From Eggerthellaceae bacterium (lineage in GTDB: Bacteria > Actinomycetota > Coriobacteriia > Coriobacteriales > Eggerthellaceae), in assembly GCA_017960005.1 (NCBI GenBank), contig JAGCZM010000038.1, positions 1-5,324 of the forward strand: 5,324 bases of DNA. Reading direction: 5' to 3'. Both the position numbers and the translations under genes were made by a program. Positions 1 to 5,324 of the stretch are shown here, piece by piece; position 1 is the stretch's first letter; each line of letters opens with the position of its first letter. The notes under the pieces are model-generated. The model had not been told where the DNA came from. It did no database searches and saw only the letters and a program-made list of their open reading frames with translations.

Positions 1-96
1 CTTGGCACCTGCCTCCACATCGATCTTCTCGATGGAGATGACGTCGCCCTCATGAACGGTATATTATTTACCGCCGGTTTTTACGATTGCGTACAT
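1..96 (-). CDS. rplU: 50S ribosomal protein L21, 5' end only, with an in-frame stop at codon 11
   Basis: The minus strand from the ATG at 94-96 reads MYAIVKTGGK, then TAA, then YTVHEGDVISIEKI and DVEAGAK up to the window edge. This is the typical N-terminus of ribosomal protein L21, which binds 23S rRNA in the large subunit. Only 32 of roughly 100 codons are inside the window. A good Shine-Dalgarno (TAAGGAG) lies 7 nt before the ATG, and a near-consensus promoter precedes it, so this is clearly the genuine start. The oddity is codon 11 (64-66): it is TAA where L21 nearly always has Gln in the motif GGKQY. A single change at position 66 (A for G on the plus strand) would restore CAA. The frame stays open and L21-like after the stop. 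In many bacteria rplU is followed by rpmA and obg; that would lie beyond the left edge and cannot be seen. Confidence 0.85.
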
Positions 97-103
97 GAAA
101 AAT

Positions 104-110
104 CTCCTTA
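104..110 (-). promoter_or_regulatory. Ribosome binding site of rplU
   Basis: The minus strand reads TAAGGAG, a near-perfect complement to the 3' end of 16S rRNA, ending 7 nt before the rplU ATG. It fixes the L21 start and shows that initiation signals are intact despite the stop at codon 11. Confidence 0.8.
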
Positions 111-132
111 ACGTGATAAAACGCAAGGCGAT

Positions 133-161
133 ATATTACCAGCCACACCCTCGCTCGTCAA
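133..161 (-). promoter_or_regulatory. Sigma-70-type promoter of rplU
   Basis: On the minus strand a -35 box TTGACG (156-161) is separated by exactly 17 nt from a -10 box TAATAT (133-138), which is preceded by TGG, so it is also an extended -10. Five of six bases match consensus in each box. Transcription should start near 125-127, giving a leader of about 30 nt that carries the Shine-Dalgarno and leaves no room for a long structured L21 leader. The promoter sits in the short gap after polA, so rplU is probably transcribed independently. Confidence 0.75.
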
Positions 162-184
162 TAAAAAACCCCGAATTCAGTCGG
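161..184 (-). terminator. Possible weak intrinsic terminator of polA
   Basis: Directly after the polA stop codon the minus strand has CCGA (181-184), a 6-nt loop, TCGG (171-174), two G, then six T (163-168). The stem is only 4 bp, so termination would be inefficient. The T-run abuts the rplU -35 box. Some polA transcription may read through into rplU. Confidence 0.35.
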
Positions 185-188
185 TATT

Positions 189-2861
189 CTAGTGTGATTG
201 TGCCCAGGTTTCTCCGGTCTCGACATCCACTTCAAGCGGCACTTCGCAGTGTGCGACTTCGCTCATGATTCGAGCCACGGACGCGCTCAGTTTTTCCACC
301 TCGTCCGCCGGTACCGAAAAGTCCAACTCGTCGTGTACCTGCAGCAAAAGCTTTGCTTTGTATCCCTCTTCGATGAGCATTCTTTGCACCGCGGTCATCG
401 CCAACTTGATGATATCCGCAGCACTTCCCTGCATGGGATGGTTCATGGCAGTTCGCTCACCGAATCCCCTTTGGGTGGGATTGCCGGAAGAAAGCTCGGG
501 TATATAACGACGTCTTCCGAACATCGAAACCGCATACCCGGTCGATCTTGCGCCGTTGACGGCTTCTTTGAGATAGACGGCAACCGACGGATAGGCGGCA
601 AAGTATCCGTCTATCATGCTTTGCGCCTCATAAAACGGGATATCGAGGCTTTGGGACAAGCCGTATGCCTGCTGACCGTAGACGATGCCGAAGTTGACTG
701 CCTTGGCTTTGCTGCGAAGAGAAGGCGTGACTTGATCCACCGGCATCCCGAATATCAAAGCGGCGGTCTGCGCATGGAAATCCGCGCCGCTGCAAAACGC
801 ATCGATGAGGTTGCGGTCTTTGGAAAGATGCGCAAGCAAACGAAGTTCGATTTGGGAATAGTCCGCCGACATGAAGACGGAGCCGTCTTCAAGCGGAACA
901 AAACACTCCCTTATCATCCTCCCGAAATCCGTCCTGACGGGAATGTTTTGCAAATTGGGGTCGGACGAAGACAGACGTCCCGTGGTCGTCACGGTTTGAT
1001 TGAACGTAGTATGAATGCGCCCATCCGTTGCCGTCAGTTTGGGAAGAGCATCGATATAGGTGCTCTTGATCTTGGCAAGTTCGCGATAGCGCAATATTTT
1101 GTCGGGAAAATCGCTGTATTTTTTGAGCTCTTTGAGTACGCCGGCATCGGTCGAATACCCGGTTTTGGTTTTCTTGGTGCCCCTGAACCCCATCACCTCG
1201 AACAATATGTGCTCAAGCTGTTTGGGAGAATCGATGTTGAAGGCCTCACCGGCTTGCTCATAAATCTCCCGCTCAAGCGCGGAAAGCTTTTCTTGTGTGG
1301 AAACACCCAGCTGTTTGAGACGGTCCACGTCGATGGCGGCACCGGTTCGCTCCATGATGGCAAGCACGCCGGTCAAAGGCATGTCTACCCTCTCGAACAC
1401 CTCCGACCCGCCTTCGTTTGCGAGGGCTTGCTTCAATATCGGCATCAAAAGATAAGAGGCAACGGCGGTGTTTGCCAAAGCAACGACCAAATCACGCGCA
1501 TCTTCATCGATTGCCTTTTTGATTCCGGAGACTTCGGGCAAAGCATAAGGCGCGTATTTGTCCCAAACCGCATCGCTTGCATATGATCCGGCGGAGGAAT
1601 TGAGGATATAAGCGGCAATTGCGGTATCGAATCCCCGCATGTTCAAAACATCTTTATCCTCAAGCATCGCCGGTGATTTGCTGTCGGCCGGATAAATATG
1701 GCGAATCGATTCCTTGATGCCGTTTGAAGTGAATCGGGCATGTTTGACGATGTGGGCAAACATCTCAAATGCCCTTTCTTCTTCGAAAACCATCACACCG
1801 AAGCTTCCGGCAACCACGCATTTTGCTCCGCTGGAAAACAAAGATGCCTGCGCGGCTTGTCCGAACGACACACCGACAAGCTCGTCGTTTTGTATGGATT
1901 GCTTTATCGTCGCTTCATCGGCATCGATCAGATCAAAGACCACATCCGAAGAGATGCTTTGGTTCGACGGATGCCCGACAGATATCGGTTTGCCCACGAG
2001 ATGAGCGAGTTTTTGGGAGATGGAGTTCATCTGATACTTCATGAACCCGGCCCTCGCCGCTTCCGCTTCGTATGCCGGAAAGTTGACCGCTTCCAAATCC
2101 AACTCAAAATCCAAATCGCGCACGATGGTGGCAACTTCGCGGCTCAAATAAGCCGATTCCCTGTTTTCTTTGAGATTTTCGAGTTGTTTGCCGGACAACT
2201 CATCCAGGTGATCGTAAATGCCGTCGAGAGAACCGAACCTTTGCAGCAGTGAGGAGGCATTCTTGGGACCGATGCCCGGTACACCGGGAATGTTGTCGGA
2301 AGAATCCCCCATCAAACCCAAATAGTCCGAAAACTGCCCGGCCGATACGCCGTAGCGTTCGAACACCTCATCGGGACCGTAGATTTCTATATCGGAAATC
2401 CCCTTTTTGGTGGTGACGACATGGGTAAGATCGCTCACGAGCTGATAAACGTCCTTGTCGCCAGAGACAAGCAGGCATCGATATCCCAATTCTTCGCATC
2501 GGGCGGACACCGTTCCGAGCACATCATCTCCTTCCCAGCCCTCGACTTTGACGACGGGGATATCGATGGCACCGAGCAACTCTTCCATTACCGGAAACTG
2601 AACGCGCAATGCCGGATCCATGGGAGGACGCTGCGCTTTGTATTTTTCCAAAGCCTCGGTTCGCCATTTCGGCTTACCGGCGTCAAAAGCGCACACGATG
2701 CCGTCGGGATGCGATACCTCGACAAACTTCAGAAGCATGTTCATAAACCCGAACACCGCATTGGTGGGAGTGCCGTCAGCGGCATTCATGGTGGGCGGCA
2801 CCGCATGAAACGCCCTGTGCATCAATGAGTTGCCGTCTATGACCGCGATTGTTCTCACCAT
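189..2861 (-). CDS. polA: DNA polymerase I (5' nuclease and polymerase)
   Basis: This 890-residue protein has the length of family A bacterial DNA polymerase I, which removes RNA primers and fills gaps in replication and excision repair. Residues 1-290 are the 5' nuclease: VIDGNSLMHRAF near 7-18, the metal-binding acidic cluster EGDD (110-113), SGDKD (133-137), and the H3TH segment LMGDSSDNIPGVPGIGPK (183-200). Residues about 305-480 are the proofreading fold, but its acidic metal-binding motifs are absent. The polymerase domain holds TGRLSSSDPNLQNIP (627-641), motif A DYSQIELR (667-674), the O-helix with R716, K720, F724 and Y728, and motif C QVHDE (841-845). Phe at 724 is the residue type that normally disfavours dideoxynucleotides. 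The ATG start is supported by an upstream GAGG and by the normal N-terminus. The stop is TAG. A 177-nt gap with a terminator separates it from the upstream hydrolase, so it is probably a single-gene unit. Confidence 0.97.
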   Translation of the reverse strand: MVRTIAVIDGNSLMHRAFHAVPPTMNAADGTPTNAVFGFMNMLLKFVEVSHPDGIVCAFDAGKPKWRTEALEKYKAQRPPMDPALRVQFPVMEELLGAIDIPVVKVEGWEGDDVLGTVSARCEELGYRCLLVSGDKDVYQLVSDLTHVVTTKKGISDIEIYGPDEVFERYGVSAGQFSDYLGLMGDSSDNIPGVPGIGPKNASSLLQRFGSLDGIYDHLDELSGKQLENLKENRESAYLSREVATIVRDLDFELDLEAVNFPAYEAEAARAGFMKYQMNSISQKLAHLVGKPISVGHPSNQSISSDVVFDLIDADEATIKQSIQNDELVGVSFGQAAQASLFSSGAKCVVAGSFGVMVFEEERAFEMFAHIVKHARFTSNGIKESIRHIYPADSKSPAMLEDKDVLNMRGFDTAIAAYILNSSAGSYASDAVWDKYAPYALPEVSGIKKAIDEDARDLVVALANTAVASYLLMPILKQALANEGGSEVFERVDMPLTGVLAIMERTGAAIDVDRLKQLGVSTQEKLSALEREIYEQAGEAFNIDSPKQLEHILFEVMGFRGTKKTKTGYSTDAGVLKELKKYSDFPDKILRYRELAKIKSTYIDALPKLTATDGRIHTTFNQTVTTTGRLSSSDPNLQNIPVRTDFGRMIRECFVPLEDGSVFMSADYSQIELRLLAHLSKDRNLIDAFCSGADFHAQTAALIFGMPVDQVTPSLRSKAKAVNFGIVYGQQAYGLSQSLDIPFYEAQSMIDGYFAAYPSVAVYLKEAVNGARSTGYAVSMFGRRRYIPELSSGNPTQRGFGERTAMNHPMQGSAADIIKLAMTAVQRMLIEEGYKAKLLLQVHDELDFSVPADEVEKLSASVARIMSEVAHCEVPLEVDVETGETWAQSH

Positions 2862-2872
2862 AAGTGTTCTTA

Positions 2873-2877
2873 CCTCT
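2873..2877 (-). promoter_or_regulatory. Ribosome binding site of polA
   Basis: The minus strand reads AGAGG, 11 nt before the ATG at 2859-2861. The spacing is a little long, suggesting moderate translation. No better start codon lies nearby, and the encoded N-terminus matches the family. Confidence 0.5.
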
Positions 2878-2919
2878 GTTTTGAATATGCCGCTTCAGAC
2901 ATTGATTTCTTTTCCCGAA

Positions 2920-2928
2920 AATATAACA
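2920..2928 (-). promoter_or_regulatory. Possible extended -10 promoter of polA
   Basis: The minus strand reads TGT directly followed by TATATT, an extended -10 element with five of six bases matching consensus. No convincing -35 box is found 16-18 nt upstream. Transcription would start near 2913, giving a leader of about 50 nt. It lies between the hydrolase terminator and polA, where a promoter is expected. Confidence 0.4.
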
Positions 2929-2980
2929 CCCACGCACGACGCCTTGTTGTCCCGAAGGCCATTTTGCTCACAAAGAACGT

Positions 2981-3011
2981 TAATAAAAACGGCACCGCGA
3001 AGGTACCGTTT
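2981..3011 (-). terminator. Rho-independent terminator of the wall hydrolase gene
   Basis: On the minus strand AAACGGTACC (3002-3011) pairs with GGTGCCGTTT (2987-2996), ten pairs including one G-U wobble, around the loop TTCGC. TTTTTATTA follows. It starts 28 nt after the hydrolase stop codon. The wobble and the T-run exist only on the minus strand, so it works in that direction. Confidence 0.88.
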
Positions 3012-3038
3012 GAGAATCGATTGTATAAACCGTCCGGA

Positions 3039-4580
3039 TTACAGGTTGACGGCGTAAAGACGATCGAACATGGTGACGATTGCCTGGCCGTAGTTGGAGG
3101 TCGTTGACCATCTGTTCGAAAGATCGGGAATGGTCGGAGCGCAACCGCGCGGCCACCTGGTGGATACCGCGTTCCAACGGGGGTCGACGTTGTCGTTGTA
3201 AAGCGGCTCGGTGCTGCCGTAATACTTGAGGTGCTGTACCTGGGCAAGCAAACCTTCCTGGACACAGGAGAACACGCAGCCGGCGTTGCCGGAAGCACCC
3301 ATACCTGCGAAGTTGCATTGCTCGACGGATACCGAACCGGTAAAGCGCAGCCATCCGGTTTCTTTCATGGCCTGGCAAAAGACCAAATCGGGACGAACGC
3401 CTTCGGAGGTGGCAACCATATAGATGATTTGGCAAAACGCTTCGATATCGGGTGCGCCTTTGGTCGAATACACCTCGGAAGGATAGGTCCTGCCGTTGAT
3501 GTTCCAAAGACCGATCATCAGGTCGATGACGGAAGTATCCTGACGGCCCATGACCGGATCTCCGACGATGCGTTTCATGAACTGATATACACAGTTGCTG
3601 TATGCAAGCTCAACGGGCAATTTGTCGAGCTGCTTATGGTTTTGATAGGTGCTCGAGGTGATAAAAGACCTGATGGAAGCGGCATTTGCAAGGGTGTTGT
3701 TGTTGGAAGCGGCCCAGCTGGTGAAGATGGTGTTTCCGGTGGTGGAACCCAACACCGCATTGTTCAAGGTCATGGATTTGTATGATTCGGTAACCTGATA
3801 TTGGTCTGCGACCTGAGAACGCAAACTCAAACCCAAAACCTCTGCGATGCCGAGCGCATCGGCATAACCGAGCTCGGCCAGGAAACTGTCATCGCACAAC
3901 AAGTTGAAATCCGCTTCGGTGGAGATGAACGCGTGCTCGACGATCATGCCCGTGATGCCGGCGTAGCGGGCGCCCCGGATAATGCCGTAGAAGTCAGCAA
4001 GTTCACCGGTGGGATAGTAATATCCGTCGAAATACTCACCGGAGATTTCCTTGGATTTGATTCCGCGGTTGGTCAGGCCGGTGAAAGACAAATAGCGCTG
4101 GATACCCGATGCGATGTCGTATCCGAACGTTGCGGTATAGGCATTGTAGTTGCCGGTCTGGGGAACGTATATCTCGAAACCCGTCGGAGAGGTGCCGTTC
4201 CCGTTGACGGCAGAATTGATATGCACGCTGATGAACAGATCGGCATTGTAGTCGGCCGCAATCTGAACGCGTTCGTCGATGGTGGGATTGATATCGCTTG
4301 CGCGAGTCAGATAAACCTCGACACCGCCGAACTCCATGAGTTTGCGCTGTAAAGACAAAGCGATTTTGAGATTGATGGTCTTTTCTTTTAAGGTGATGGC
4401 GTTAAACGTCTTGGTGGCGCCGCCGTCTACCCCGCCATGACCCGGATCGATAACGACGATGTAGTTGTTTCCGTTTTTGGGCGCGGGAACCTGTGCATAG
4501 GCCACCGACGCGCAGAGAAGCGACGCGAAGATTGCCATTGCAACACAAGCGACGATTTTGGTAAGTACGTGTTTCAACAA
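3039..4580 (-). CDS. Secreted N-acetylmuramoyl-L-alanine amidase / glucosaminidase autolysin
   Basis: The predicted 513-residue precursor starts at a TTG (4578-4580). It has a Lys-containing N-region, a hydrophobic core, and a likely cleavage site after VAYA (about residue 29), so it is exported. Residues about 40-252 form a zinc-dependent Amidase_3 domain, which cuts the bond between MurNAc and the stem peptide. The expected residues are present: H48 in DPGHGG, E66 in LKEKT, H120 in ISVHINS, and catalytic E215 in IVEHAFIS. A linker follows. Residues about 380-513 resemble a glucosaminidase (GH73-type) domain, with candidate catalytic E407 in KETGW, then NFAGMGA, LLAQVQHLKYYGS and VDPRW, so it probably also cuts the glycan chain. 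No anchor, LysM or choline-binding repeat is visible. The ATG at 4668-4670 would give a 543-aa form, but it lies upstream of the promoter -10 box and would bury the signal peptide. The C-terminal part has unusually many cysteines. The gene ends in TAA and has its own promoter and terminator. The exact subfamily and gene name are not assigned. Confidence 0.9.
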   Translation of the reverse strand: MLKHVLTKIVACVAMAIFASLLCASVAYAQVPAPKNGNNYIVVIDPGHGGVDGGATKTFNAITLKEKTINLKIALSLQRKLMEFGGVEVYLTRASDINPTIDERVQIAADYNADLFISVHINSAVNGNGTSPTGFEIYVPQTGNYNAYTATFGYDIASGIQRYLSFTGLTNRGIKSKEISGEYFDGYYYPTGELADFYGIIRGARYAGITGMIVEHAFISTEADFNLLCDDSFLAELGYADALGIAEVLGLSLRSQVADQYQVTESYKSMTLNNAVLGSTTGNTIFTSWAASNNNTLANAASIRSFITSSTYQNHKQLDKLPVELAYSNCVYQFMKRIVGDPVMGRQDTSVIDLMIGLWNINGRTYPSEVYSTKGAPDIEAFCQIIYMVATSEGVRPDLVFCQAMKETGWLRFTGSVSVEQCNFAGMGASGNAGCVFSCVQEGLLAQVQHLKYYGSTEPLYNDNVDPRWNAVSTRWPRGCAPTIPDLSNRWSTTSNYGQAIVTMFDRLYAVNL

Positions 4581-4589
4581 ACAATCCAA

Positions 4590-4594
4590 CCTTT
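4590..4594 (-). promoter_or_regulatory. Ribosome binding site that supports the TTG start of the hydrolase
   Basis: The minus strand reads AAAGG, 9 nt before the TTG at 4578-4580 (12 nt before the adjacent TTG at 4575-4577). It fits a start that begins exactly at the signal peptide. Which of the two TTG codons is used cannot be settled by eye. Confidence 0.55.
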
Positions 4595-4613
4595 GAAAAA
4601 ATCGGATGCGCAA

Positions 4614-4622
4614 ATTATAGCA
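4614..4622 (-). promoter_or_regulatory. Extended -10 promoter of the hydrolase gene
   Basis: The minus strand reads TGC directly followed by a perfect TATAAT (4614-4619). The -35 region (CTGCAT at 17-nt spacing) is poor, as is usual for extended -10 promoters. Transcription should begin near 4607, about 26 nt before the TTG start. This rules out the upstream ATG for transcripts made here. The element lies about 60 nt beyond the rrn T-run. Confidence 0.7.
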
Positions 4623-4677
4623 AGACCGCAAAGCATATGCAGCCTTCCCCAAACAACAATTCGATAACATGGATCTT

Positions 4678-4720
4678 AAAAAAGAGAGGATTGTTTGTCC
4701 CTAAACGCAAAGTATCCTCT
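4678..4720 (-). terminator. Rho-independent terminator of the rRNA operon
   Basis: On the minus strand AGAGGAT (4714-4720) pairs with ATCCTCT (4685-4691), followed by C and six T (4678-4683). Inside the 22-nt loop, GTTT (4703-4706) can pair with AAAC (4693-4696), extending the structure. The upstream arm belongs to the strand that closes the 5S rRNA terminal helix, so the two structures compete. Confidence 0.75.
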
Positions 4721-4838
4721 ATGGGCACGACGTCCTATCCTCCCACGGACTACACCGCAGTACTTTCGGCGATGAGAGGCTTAACTACCGAGTTCGGAAT
4801 GGGTTCGGGTGATCCCTCTCTCCAAGGTCGCGCCCATA
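4720..4838 (-). rRNA. rrf: 5S ribosomal RNA
   Basis: The minus strand carries the 5S core: ACCCGAACCCATTCCGAAC, then CTCGGTAGTTAAGCCTCTC, then GCCGAAAGTACTG and GTGGGAGGATAGGACG. The ends close into a perfect helix: ATCCTCTATGGGC (4832-4844) pairs with GCCCATAGAGGAT (4714-4726), 13 bp, longer than a mature 5S helix I, so its outer part is probably precursor. The mature ends given (119 nt) are an estimate within a few bases. It follows 23S in the usual order of a bacterial rRNA operon. Confidence 0.93.
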
Positions 4839-4844
4839 GAGGAT

Positions 4845-4939
4845 GCTCTACGGACCGATTGGTCCACCGGGTAACTTGACGCTACCCTGGCGGTTGCATG
4901 CGCGTAAAAACACACAAGGGTGGTACAACTTTACTTAAA
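4845..4939 (-). other. 23S-5S internal transcribed spacer
   Basis: About 95 nt lie between the end of 23S and the outer edge of the 5S precursor helix. I see no tRNA and no open reading frame of note. A small hairpin is present: GGACC (4861-4865 on the minus strand), loop AATC, GGTCC (4852-4856). It may be a processing element. Confidence 0.7.
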
Positions 4940-5231
<292 letters not shown>

Positions 5232-5324
5232 CCATGTTCCGAACTTTTGGGAGAGGGGAGAAGGTTTCAAACCTGTGCCACCCTCGGCAAACCACCCCAA
5301 AAATCGTTAGATTTTCGGGGGCCC
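5232..5324 (-). other. Non-23S sequence replacing the peptidyl-transferase region
   Basis: Where 23S rRNA should continue with one of its most conserved stretches (E. coli about 2500-2594), these 93 nt do not match it. Only short patches such as GTTC and GAAC resemble it. The segment is hairpin-rich: an 11-bp stem at 5295-5320, a small AGGTT/AACCT hairpin at 5262-5274, and a hairpin crossing the junction at 5227-5255. No open reading frame or known intron core motif is visible. It could be the 3' end of an intron, or a chimeric or poor-quality sequence end. Confidence 0.6.
5295..5320 (-). repeat. Perfect 11-bp hairpin near the right edge
   Basis: In the minus-strand RNA, CCCCGAAAAUC (5310-5320) pairs with GAUUUUUGGGG (5295-5305) around the tetraloop UAAC. 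One pair is a G-U wobble, which forms only in the minus-strand RNA; the plus strand would have an A-C mismatch. This suggests a structure acting in RNA co-transcribed with 23S. It is not followed by a T-run, so it does not look like a terminator. Confidence 0.7.

Noticed and set aside
64..66. TAA reassigned to glutamine as an alternative genetic code
   Set aside because: The hydrolase ends in TAA just before a good terminator, and polA and the hydrolase contain no internal TAA, so the standard code fits.
198..1586. Long plus-strand open frame (462 codons) opposite polA
   Set aside because: It is antisense to polA, whose motifs are unmistakable. Its predicted sequence is Arg/His/Gly-rich without recognisable motifs, and I saw no ribosome binding site. 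It looks like a codon-bias shadow.
2941..2959. Hairpin GCCTT/AAGGC upstream of polA
   Set aside because: Only 5 bp with a 9-nt loop and no T-run on the minus strand; a second terminator or a regulatory element is not supported.
2870..3507. Minus-strand open frames overlapping the hydrolase 3' end and its terminator
   Set aside because: They run through the terminator and the polA leader in other frames, have low-complexity Arg/Ser/Pro-rich sequence, and no family resemblance.
4637..4879. Plus-strand 80-codon open frame over the 5S region
   Set aside because: It covers the antisense strand of 5S rRNA and its terminator, so it is not a protein gene.
4845..4939. tRNA or small RNA in the 23S-5S spacer
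   Set aside because: No cloverleaf, no T-loop signature GGTTCGAATCC, and only a 5-bp hairpin.

Overview
Every recognisable gene in this window lies on the minus strand, so in the direction of transcription it runs from right to left: 3' end of a 23S rRNA, then 5S rRNA, an rrn terminator, a secreted two-domain cell-wall hydrolase, DNA polymerase I (polA), and the first codons of ribosomal protein L21 (rplU). It reads as ordinary bacterial chromosome. Base composition is roughly balanced. The PolA sequence, including its degenerate proofreading domain, and the rRNA resemble those of Actinobacteria, most likely Coriobacteriia. That placement comes from remembered family resemblance, not a search. 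The standard genetic code fits polA and the hydrolase, which end in TAG and TAA and have no internal stops.

Region by region: 1-96 is the 5' end of rplU, with a strong promoter (133-161) and ribosome binding site, but with a TAA at codon 11 where L21 normally has glutamine. 189-2861 is full-length polA (890 aa), with intact 5' nuclease and polymerase motifs. 2862-3038 holds the polA leader, a possible polA promoter and the hydrolase terminator. 3039-4580 is an exported amidase plus glucosaminidase autolysin, read from a TTG start behind an extended -10 promoter. 4678-4720 is the rrn terminator, whose upstream arm is also the 3' strand of the 5S terminal helix. About 4720-4838 is 5S rRNA, 4845-4939 the 23S-5S spacer, and 4940-5231 the 3' end of 23S rRNA.

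From 5232 to the right edge the sequence stops matching 23S rRNA, inside the very conserved peptidyl-transferase region (around E. coli position 2594), and is replaced by about 93 nt containing strong hairpins. This is either an insertion at a known rRNA intron hot spot or, perhaps more likely, a bad or chimeric sequence end. Together with the L21 stop codon it is the main item worth checking.

The genes do not form one pathway. The rRNA and L21 serve ribosome synthesis, PolA serves replication and repair, and the hydrolase serves wall remodelling. Each protein gene appears to have its own promoter, and the layout looks like separate growth-related units lined up head to tail. I see no convincing previously undescribed multi-gene system here.
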